Part shown: one piece after another, positions 1-4,442 of the stretch
How the letters are laid out: every line of letters begins with the position of its first letter
Numbering within the stretch: the first letter of the stretch is position 1
Assembly (NCBI GenBank): GCA_900321365.1
Contig: ONVT01000290.1
Span: 1 to 10,505 of the forward strand
From: an uncultured Eubacteriales bacterium
GTDB taxonomy: Bacteria > Bacillota_A > Clostridia > Lachnospirales > Lachnospiraceae
DNA length: 10,505 bases
Direction: 5' to 3'
The notes under the pieces: model-generated
Seen by the model: the letters and a program-made list of their open reading frames with translations, nothing else
Databases searched by the model: none
Told to the model about the DNA's origin: nothing
Translations under genes and position numbers: made by a program

Positions 1-927
1 GATCTGGTGAAAGAACTCGGAGGAAAACCTTTTCTTACAGACTGCAATACCCTCTATCCGGGCAGCAGGAAGAATGCCATTGACCATCTGACAAACGCGG
101 AGATCAACGGATTCAATACCATTACTACCGGATGTCATGTCATCATCGCCGACGGTCTCCGCGGGACGGATGAGGTTGACGTGCCGGTGAAGAATGGCGT
201 CTACTGCAGCCAGGCGCATATCGGACGGGCCCTGATGGATGCGGATGTCATCATTTCGCTGACACATTTTAAGGGACATGAGATGACGGGTTTCGGCGGC
301 ACGATCAAGAATATCGGCATGGGAGGCGGAAGCCGGGCCGGGAAGATGCACCAGCATAATGAAGGGACGCCCGAAGTGAATCAGGAACGGTGCAGGGGCT
401 GCAGGCGCTGCGCGAAGGAATGCGGCTCGGATGCCATCTCGTACACGGGCGGCAAGGCATATATCGATCCGCAGATCTGCAAGGGATGCGGCCGCTGTAT
501 CGGTGCCTGTTCCTTTGATGCCATCCATAACGTACATGACGGCGCGCAGGAGATCCTGTGCTGCAAGATGGCCGAGTATACCCAGGCGGTCTGTTATGGC
601 CGTCCTGCGTTTCATATCAGCCTGATCATGGATGTCTCTCCGAACTGTGACTGTCATGCGGAAAATGACGCGCCGATCCTTCCGAATATAGGAATGCTGG
701 CGTCCTTTGATCCGGTGGCGCTGGACCAGGCCTGCGCGGATCTGTGCCAGGAGGCGGAACCGGTCCGCAACAGCCAGCTGGGGGACAACCTGGCCAGGGA
801 GGGATGGGTCTGCCATCATGATCATTTCCTGGACAGCAATCCCAATGTGATGTGGAAGGAAACCCTGGAGCACGGAGAAAAGATCGGCCTCGGCACACGC
901 AGCTATGAGCTTGTGAAGTGCAGTTGA
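1..927 (+). CDS. DUF362 domain protein with two [4Fe-4S] ferredoxin motifs (5' partial)
   Basis: The reading frame is open from base 1, and the first possible start (GTG at 7) has no ribosome site, so the gene probably begins upstream of the window. About 308 residues are visible; full DUF362 proteins are usually somewhat longer. Numbering from the GTG, a DUF362-type region covers about 1-120 and resumes at about 185-270, including 'SLTHFKGHEMTGFGG' and 'FDPVALDQA'. A bacterial ferredoxin module is inserted between them: C129-x2-C132-x2-C135-x3-C139 and C158-x2-C161-x2-C164-x3-C168, the standard ligand pattern for two [4Fe-4S] clusters. Several further cysteines (185, 186, 214, 216) may bind metal. 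There is no signal peptide or TM segment in the visible part, which suggests a cytoplasmic protein. The family is linked to electron transfer, but its substrate is unknown. Family call is strong; the specific role cannot be given. Confidence 0.9.
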   Translation, partial: DLVKELGGKPFLTDCNTLYPGSRKNAIDHLTNAEINGFNTITTGCHVIIADGLRGTDEVDVPVKNGVYCSQAHIGRALMDADVIISLTHFKGHEMTGFGGTIKNIGMGGGSRAGKMHQHNEGTPEVNQERCRGCRRCAKECGSDAISYTGGKAYIDPQICKGCGRCIGACSFDAIHNVHDGAQEILCCKMAEYTQAVCYGRPAFHISLIMDVSPNCDCHAENDAPILPNIGMLASFDPVALDQACADLCQEAEPVRNSQLGDNLAREGWVCHHDHFLDSNPNVMWKETLEHGEKIGLGTRSYELVKCS

Positions 928-1072
928 TACGGAATCCTGTCTCATAATAGATATCGGTTTCCCATCATCTTCTCCCGACGTTTCCGCAGACTTTGCTGCA
1001 TGATCTGCGTGCGTCAGGTTTTCTGATGTTTATGACTAGCATACGAGTATAGATTGACTGACAGAAAGACGG
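928..1072. other. Intergenic region between the DUF362 gene and the CapA-like gene
   Basis: This 145-bp gap has no credible ORF. An inverted repeat CGCAGA (985-990) / TCTGCG (1004-1009), with a 13-nt loop, is followed after a few bases by GGTTTT and could be a weak terminator for the upstream gene. A TATAGA hexamer at 1048-1053 could be a -10 box for the CapA-like gene, but I find no good -35 at 16-18 bp. Both readings are tentative. Confidence 0.3.
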
Positions 1073-2200
1073 ATGAAAGAGCGAAGGAAAAAGAAGCGTA
1101 GACTGAACCGGAAACAGGTGGTCTGGATCGAACGGGCCTCTCTGGCAGCGGCTGCCATACTGGTGGTCGCTGCTGTTCTCAGGCTGTCTGTTTTCCGGAA
1201 TACGCCAAAGAGCACGGATCCTTCGGAAGCGGTGCGGCAGGAGGGTGGACCGGAAACGGAGCAGCGGGCAGAACTAAAGAGCAGGTATCTGTTCAGCTTT
1301 GCCGGGGACTGTACGATCGGAAGTCTCCTGGAGTGGCAGGGGAGCCTGGATACTGACTTCCAGTCAGTCGTGGGGGAGGATTATGCCTATCCTCTCTCCG
1401 GCGTCAGACAGATCTTTGAGGCGGATGACTTTACCACCGTAAACCTGGAGGGGACATTTACCAGATCTTCAGACGCTGTGGAGAAGCCTTACCGGTTCCG
1501 GGCGGATCCTGCCTATGTCAGGGTACTGTCGGAGGGCGGCGTGGAGGCGGTATCGACAGCCAACAATCATTCCCGTGATTTCGGAGAGGAGGGCAGGAGG
1601 GATACCCTCGATGCCCTGGATTCAGAGGGAATCCTTCATACGGATGCCGGTGAGCCGCTGATCTGTGAACTGGAAGGAGGACTCACCATCGGCATTGTTT
1701 CCTGCAATACGGTTGACAGCAGCGCGGGTGAAGCCGCGTGGCGGTCCGGCGTGATGGCGGATATCGATGCCTGCAAAAACGCCGGGTGTGATCTGATCTT
1801 CGGTTTCATGCACTGGGGGACGGTGGAATACCTTACAGAGCCTGAGGCATGGGAGGTTCAGTTTGCCCATGACATGGCAGACTGGGGCTGTGACCTGATC
1901 GTGGGAGGGCATGCGCATATTCTGCAGCGCATGGAATACTGGAATGATGTTCCGATCTTCTATTCCATGGGCAATTTCTGCTACGGAGGAAATACCGATC
2001 CGGATGATAAGGATTCCGTGATCGTGCAGGCAGAGTACGCCCGGGATGAAAGCCGGGGCGGTATGGTGCTCAGTGACCTGCGGGTCATCCCGTGCGAGAT
2101 CTCTTCCAGAAAGGACCAGAATGATTACCGCCCTGTTCCCTGCAGTGAGGGAACAGAGGATTATGAGCGTATCCTGGAAAAGCTGGAATGGAACAGCTGA
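1073..2200 (+). CDS. CapA-family protein (poly-gamma-glutamate synthesis CapA-like, metallophosphatase fold), membrane-anchored
   Basis: This 375-residue protein begins with a strongly basic stretch (residues 1-19) and one hydrophobic helix (about 22-41), then a short polar linker. It is therefore likely a signal-anchored extracellular enzyme. The CapA domain (about 72-345) shows the family signatures in order: FAGDCTIG (D79), VNLEG (N124, E126), STANNHSRDFG (N164, N165, H166), FMHWGTVEY (H247), VGGHAHILQ (H280, H282) and FYSMGNF. These are the metal- and phosphate-site motifs of the calcineurin-like CapA group, and all appear intact. CapA was named for poly-gamma-glutamate capsule export, but no capB/capC/pgs partners lie in this window, so an orphan envelope hydrolase role is as likely. 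The ribosome site before ATG 1073 is weak (AGAAAG at 1063-1068), and I saw no better in-frame start. The C-terminal 30 residues are charged and outside the domain. Confidence 0.88.
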   Translation: MKERRKKKRRLNRKQVVWIERASLAAAAILVVAAVLRLSVFRNTPKSTDPSEAVRQEGGPETEQRAELKSRYLFSFAGDCTIGSLLEWQGSLDTDFQSVVGEDYAYPLSGVRQIFEADDFTTVNLEGTFTRSSDAVEKPYRFRADPAYVRVLSEGGVEAVSTANNHSRDFGEEGRRDTLDALDSEGILHTDAGEPLICELEGGLTIGIVSCNTVDSSAGEAAWRSGVMADIDACKNAGCDLIFGFMHWGTVEYLTEPEAWEVQFAHDMADWGCDLIVGGHAHILQRMEYWNDVPIFYSMGNFCYGGNTDPDDKDSVIVQAEYARDESRGGMVLSDLRVIPCEISSRKDQNDYRPVPCSEGTEDYERILEKLEWNS

Positions 2201-2217
2201 GAGGCTTTTCCTCTTTT
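2200..2217 (+). terminator. Small intrinsic terminator candidate after the CapA-like gene
   Basis: AGAGG (2200-2204) pairs with CCTCT (2210-2214) around a CTTTT loop and runs into TTTT (2214-2217). The stem has only five base pairs, plus a possible G-U pair. It overlaps the capA-like stop codon and fills the 16-bp gap to the convergent dipeptidase gene. Only the plus strand has a T tract, so it would serve the CapA-like transcript. Confidence 0.4.
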
Positions 2218-2882
2218 CATTCGGACCGGTAGAATACCCTTGATGTGACCGGAAAGTCAAAGTAGATATCCGGATAGGGTTCCTGGGCCAGTGTGAAATG
2301 CCACCACTCACAGTCGATGGGAAGAAATCCGTTTCTTGTCATCGCTGCCTGGAGAAACATCCGGTTTTTATACTGCTCATCGGTCACCCCCCTGAAGTCC
2401 GGGTGCGACTCCTCACCAAACCAGTCGAAGGGGCTTCCCATATCCAGCTCCTTACCGGTCTGCATGTCGAGCAGGGTCAGGTCCACCGTGCTCCCTCTGC
2501 TGTGGCTGGATCTGCCTGCGATGTAACCCTGGGAGAACAGCTCGGGTTTCTCGAGCTCCGGATAAAAGAAGGGCTTCATGCGCTGATCCAGGTCATCGAT
2601 CCCCCACAGGAGAAAGCTTTTGACTGCCCTGACCGGGCGGTAACCGTCAAATACCTTCAGGCGGTAGCCTGAGGCGTTCATCTCATTGCTGACAGTCTTC
2701 AGCGCTCTGGCAGCCTCTTTTGTCAGCAGGGCGCAGGGCTCCTCATAGCCGTCCACGCGCTCCCCCATGAAGTTGTAGGTGGAATAGTAGCGGATCTCCT
2801 GCACGATGGCAGGTACATAGTCTGCCAGCAGTACGAAGCCGGAGGGGTTCGTCGTTACTCTTTTCTCATAATCAATCGGCAT
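2217..2882 (-). CDS. D-alanyl-D-alanine dipeptidase, VanX/DdpX type (peptidase family M15D)
   Basis: This is a zinc dipeptidase expected to hydrolyse D-Ala-D-Ala in the cytoplasm, affecting peptidoglycan precursor pools or recycling. From the ATG at 2882 it is 221 residues (VanX is 202), with no signal peptide. The active-site signature is complete: R82 in DGYRP, zinc ligands H127 and D134 in SSHSRGSTVD, catalytic E192 and zinc ligand H195 in EWWHF. The known VanX residues R71, H116, D123, E181 and H184 map here with one constant offset of +11, which strongly supports the call. The frame is open to an ATG at 2993, but that start lies upstream of the likely promoter; the ATG at 2882 has AGGGAG six bases before it. 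There is no vanH, vanA or vanRS partner here, so a housekeeping or scavenging role is more likely than glycopeptide resistance. Confidence 0.92.
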   Translation of the reverse strand: MPIDYEKRVTTNPSGFVLLADYVPAIVQEIRYYSTYNFMGERVDGYEEPCALLTKEAARALKTVSNEMNASGYRLKVFDGYRPVRAVKSFLLWGIDDLDQRMKPFFYPELEKPELFSQGYIAGRSSHSRGSTVDLTLLDMQTGKELDMGSPFDWFGEESHPDFRGVTDEQYKNRMFLQAAMTRNGFLPIDCEWWHFTLAQEPYPDIYFDFPVTSRVFYRSE

Positions 2883-2888
2883 GGCATT

Positions 2889-2894
2889 CTCCCT
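2889..2894 (-). promoter_or_regulatory. Ribosome binding site that sets the dipeptidase start
   Basis: On the minus strand AGGGAG lies six bases before the ATG at 2882. The in-frame upstream ATG (2993) has no comparable site and would precede the predicted transcription start, so translation most likely begins at 2882. Confidence 0.7.
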
Positions 2895-2940
2895 GTTAAA
2901 GATTTTACAGTCCACAGCTGCGGGGACATGACTTGCAGAC

Positions 2941-2970
2941 ATTATATCATTTTCTGCTTTCTTTTGTCTT
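2941..2970 (-). promoter_or_regulatory. Sigma-A-type promoter for the dipeptidase gene
   Basis: On the minus strand AAGACA (2970-2965) and a perfect TATAAT (2946-2941) are separated by 18 bp. Transcription would start near 2934, giving a leader of about 50 nt before the ATG at 2882. Confidence 0.65.
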
Positions 2971-2976
2971 CTGATA

Positions 2977-3006
2977 CTGGCATGTGATGTCATTTGCGGG
3001 TATAAT
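2977..3006 (+). promoter_or_regulatory. Sigma-A-type promoter for the lipoprotein gene
   Basis: CTGGCA (2977-2982) and a perfect TATAAT (3001-3006) are separated by 18 bp. The start would be near 3013, giving a leader of about 54 nt. Its -35 box is only 6 bp from that of the divergent dipeptidase promoter. Confidence 0.6.
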
Positions 3007-3066
3007 AGCAGGCAGGACAGGAAAAACAGATCCGGCGACGGGTCAGCTAAAAGGAGGATTATCAGA

Positions 3067-3831
3067 ATGAAAAGAAAAGTAGTAGTACTGCTGGCTGGAT
3101 TATGCGCGGCTGTGATCGTGGCAGGCTGCAGTTCAAAACCGAAGGAAACAGAGGTGCAGACGGCGAAGTCTTCAGAGGCTGCGGAGGCGGTATCTGAAGC
3201 GGCAGCTCAGCCGGAAGCCGTGACAGAAGCAGTGGCTCAGCCGGAAGCTGTGACGGAAGCGGCGGCGGAAACAGCAGCGCAGACAGAGGCGGCGGCTGAG
3301 ACAGCAGCCATGACGGAAGAAACTGTCGAAACAGAGGCCGGCGGAGAGGAAGCAGTGACTTTGACATTCGCAGTGCCTGATACGGAGGCTGAGGAAGCGA
3401 TGGCAGAGACTGAGGCAGAAGCTGCCGCGGAAACTGAGCCGGAGGAAGAAACACAGGCCCTGACCGAAGCTTTGGCTGAGACAGAGGCCGAGACAGAAGT
3501 TGAGACAGAAGTTGAGACAGAAGCTGAGACAGAAGAGGCAGAGAACCTTCTGAACAGGCTTCTTGAGAAAGGGCAGTCCGTGGCCCAGTCCCTGGATGAA
3601 GCGGCCGGATCCGGAAGTGAGATTTCGGATTTGTATGAGGGATTGATGGAAGAGCTGGAGGAGAAGAAGGACAATGTGAACCAGAAACTGGAGGAAGCCG
3701 GAGAGATCATTGTCGAGATCAGAGAAGACGCCAAAGAGCAGGTTGTTGAGATATCCGGTTCACTCTCCGGGTATCTGGCAGGAAAGCTTCAGGACCTGAT
3801 CAGCGGTGAGGCAGGAAGCGGCGAGGCCTGA
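3067..3831 (+). CDS. Putative lipoprotein with Ala/Glu/Thr low-complexity stalk and helical C-terminus
   Basis: The 254-residue product starts with a lipoprotein signal peptide: basic MKRK, a hydrophobic core, and lipobox VAGC with C21 as the predicted lipidation site. Residues about 24-158 are a very acidic low-complexity region made of short AAETE/PEAVTEA/ETEV-like units. Two 10-residue units beginning near 47 and 57 are near copies, and a four-fold ETEV/ETEA/ETEE run lies at about 142-157. Residues about 160-245 look like amphipathic, coiled-coil-prone helices rich in E and K (for example MEELEEKKDN). No catalytic motif or named domain is recognised. AAGGAGG (3051-3057), nine bases before the ATG, is a near-ideal ribosome site. 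The likely picture is a membrane-tethered surface protein with an extended acidic stalk. Function is unknown. A strong hairpin follows the gene. Confidence 0.85.
   Translation: MKRKVVVLLAGLCAAVIVAGCSSKPKETEVQTAKSSEAAEAVSEAAAQPEAVTEAVAQPEAVTEAAAETAAQTEAAAETAAMTEETVETEAGGEEAVTLTFAVPDTEAEEAMAETEAEAAAETEPEEETQALTEALAETEAETEVETEVETEAETEEAENLLNRLLEKGQSVAQSLDEAAGSGSEISDLYEGLMEELEEKKDNVNQKLEEAGEIIVEIREDAKEQVVEISGSLSGYLAGKLQDLISGEAGSGEA
3205..3260 (+). repeat. 30-bp near-identical tandem repeat inside the lipoprotein gene
   Basis: A 26-bp segment beginning GCTCAGCCGGAAG at 3205-3230 recurs at 3235-3260 with two differences. Both copies are in frame and encode AQPEAVTEA-type units. Confidence 0.8.
3490..3537 (+). 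repeat. Four tandem 12-bp units inside the lipoprotein gene
   Basis: Four consecutive 12-mers, GAGACAGAAGTT (3490, 3502), GAGACAGAAGCT (3514) and GAGACAGAAGAG (3526), encode ETEV, ETEV, ETEA and ETEE. The unit is a multiple of three, so copy-number change would keep the reading frame. Confidence 0.85.
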
Positions 3832-3897
3832 AGGGAAAGAGAACCTGCCTGAGAACCGGCAGGATTCACGAGACCCGATTTTTGCACAGATCCTTAC

Positions 3898-3941
3898 AAC
3901 CGGGAAAGGCGTGGACATGGTTCCGCGCCTTTCCCGGTTTT
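3898..3941 (+). terminator. Strong hairpin, probable terminator of the lipoprotein gene
   Basis: AACCGGGAAAGGCG (3898-3911) pairs perfectly with 3926-3939. The helix can continue through a U-G pair and GGA/TCC (3913-3915/3922-3924) to a 6-nt loop, about 18 bp in total. Only TTTT (3938-3941) follows, partly within the stem, so the U-tract is short for such a strong stem. It begins 66 bp after the lipoprotein stop. Confidence 0.6.
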
Positions 3942-3943
3942 CG

Positions 3944-4039
3944 GTTACAAGTCCCCGCCACCCCCGCGGCTGCAGAACTGCCTCAGCGAGACACCATAGC
4001 AGCCGCGGGGGTGGCGGGGGTACGACTTGTAACGGTTTT
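3944..4039 (+). repeat. Long GC-rich inverted repeat (about 30 bp per arm), second of two consecutive hairpins
   Basis: The inner arms are 21 bp and perfectly complementary: 3953-3973 (CCCCGCCACCCCC then GCGGCTGC) with 3999-4019, around a 25-nt loop. After a 5-nt one-sided bulge (4020-4024) the pairing resumes for 9 bp, GTTACAAGT (3944-3952) with ACTTGTAAC (4025-4033). GGTTTTCG follows (4034-4041), and CGGTTTTCG also occurs at 3935-3943 just before the left arm, forming a direct repeat. It could be a second terminator, a structured RNA, or a remnant of a small mobile or REP-like palindrome. No gene is present. Confidence 0.75.
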
Positions 4040-4135
4040 CGAGGACTTCAGTGAGAAATACCTGACAGAGCGGTTCTTTTTGTGTCTGTTTGCGCTATAC
4101 TGGAAGTATAAACAATGGTATTTGAGGATGACGGT

Positions 4136-4302
4136 ATGGATTGGAAAGCTTTTGCGGATACATTTGATATGATGACCTGTGTACTGTCGGCTACAGTCTG
4201 ACGGACAGCGGCAGTGATATCCGGAGCGCCCTGCTGGAAGCGGACGCGCGGATGTACGCAGACAAGGAGGAGTATTACCGCAGCGGCGGGATAAGGCGGT
4301 GA
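4136..4302 (+). pseudogene. Remnant of a diguanylate cyclase (GGDEF) gene: N-terminal start joined out of frame to the C-terminal tail
   Basis: An ATG at 4136 with a good GAGGAT site (4124-4129) opens a peptide beginning MDWKAFADTFDMMTC that stops at 4199-4201. In another frame, from about 4186 to the stop at 4300-4302, the DNA reads VGYSLTDSG, then ALLEADARMYADKEEYYR. That is the classic C-terminal end of a GGDEF domain: the (V/I)GYS strand, then the ALxxADxxMYxxK helix. The GGDEF motif itself and the bulk of the protein are absent. The start resembles N-termini of clostridial sensor-type cyclases, from memory and unchecked. The simplest reading is a large internal deletion with a frameshift near 4185-4192, leaving a dead gene next to an intact EAL gene. 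The C-terminal homology is solid; the N-terminal link is inference. Confidence 0.75.
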
Positions 4303-4340
4303 AGGAAGAAAAACTTCCTGGCCGGAAAACACAAAAGGGA

Positions 4341-4369
4341 TTGTGTATTCCGGAGCCGTTGGGTAGAAT
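4341..4369 (+). promoter_or_regulatory. Candidate promoter for the EAL gene and downstream cluster
   Basis: TTGTGT (4341-4346) and TAGAAT (4364-4369) are separated by exactly 17 bp, matching the sigma-A consensus at 3/6 and 5/6 positions. Transcription would begin near 4376 and give a leader of about 67 nt carrying the hairpin at 4391-4420. Confidence 0.5.
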
Positions 4370-4390
4370 TATCTGGAAATGGCGCCTCCT

Positions 4391-4420
4391 GCTGCAGCCG
4401 CGTTCACAAACGGCTGCAGC
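4391..4420 (+). promoter_or_regulatory. Leader hairpin upstream of the EAL gene
   Basis: GCTGCAGCCG (4391-4400) and CGGCTGCAGC (4411-4420) form a perfect 10-bp stem with a 10-nt loop in the predicted 5' leader. No T tract follows, so it is not a simple terminator. CCTGCT (4388-4393) could instead pair with AGCAGG (4426-4431), which overlaps the likely ribosome site AGGA (4429-4432); the two pairings share bases 4391-4393 and exclude each other. Confidence 0.5.
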
Positions 4421-4442
4421 GCCGGAGCAGGAAACCGGATGA

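Larger units (their letters stand above)
3832..4135. other. Non-coding region dominated by hairpins
   Basis: About 300 bp lie between the lipoprotein stop and the cyclase remnant. Besides the two large hairpins there is a small stem CCTGCC (3844-3849) / GGCAGG (3858-3863). A TATACT at 4096-4101 is a possible -10 for the remnant downstream, but without a clear -35. I find no convincing coding sequence in either strand. Confidence 0.6.

Noticed and set aside
924..953. Possible promoter TTGATA with a downstream TAGATA after the DUF362 stop codon.
   Set aside because: The -10 matches poorly and the next gene starts 120 bp later; chance match is likely.
1622..2311. Minus-strand open frame of 229 codons opposite the CapA-like gene.
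   Set aside because: It overlaps both the CapA motifs and the end of the dipeptidase gene and shows no domain.
2298..2672. Plus-strand open frame of 124 codons opposite the dipeptidase.
   Set aside because: The minus strand carries the complete VanX active site; the plus-strand product has no motif or ribosome site.
3062..3734. Two minus-strand low-complexity frames (Pro/Leu-rich and Ser/Ala-rich) opposite the lipoprotein gene.
   Set aside because: They are mirror images of the Ala/Glu/Thr repeats. The plus strand has the ribosome site, lipobox and promoter.
3944..4033. Possible integron attC site, because GTTACAAG...CTTGTAAC flanks a palindrome.
   Set aside because: attC core sites need GTTRRRY/RYYYAAC; here the C in GTTACAA breaks the pattern, the arms are perfectly GC-rich without the usual extrahelical bases, and no integrase or cassette is present.
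3806..4172. Small plus-strand open frames (82 and 96 codons) running through the hairpin region.
   Set aside because: They read through the inverted repeats, have no ribosome site and give arginine/glycine-rich nonsense.
4303..4319. Hairpin AGGAAG/CTTCCT with an AAAAA loop after the cyclase remnant.
   Set aside because: Only six base pairs and no T tract on either side, so not supported as a terminator.
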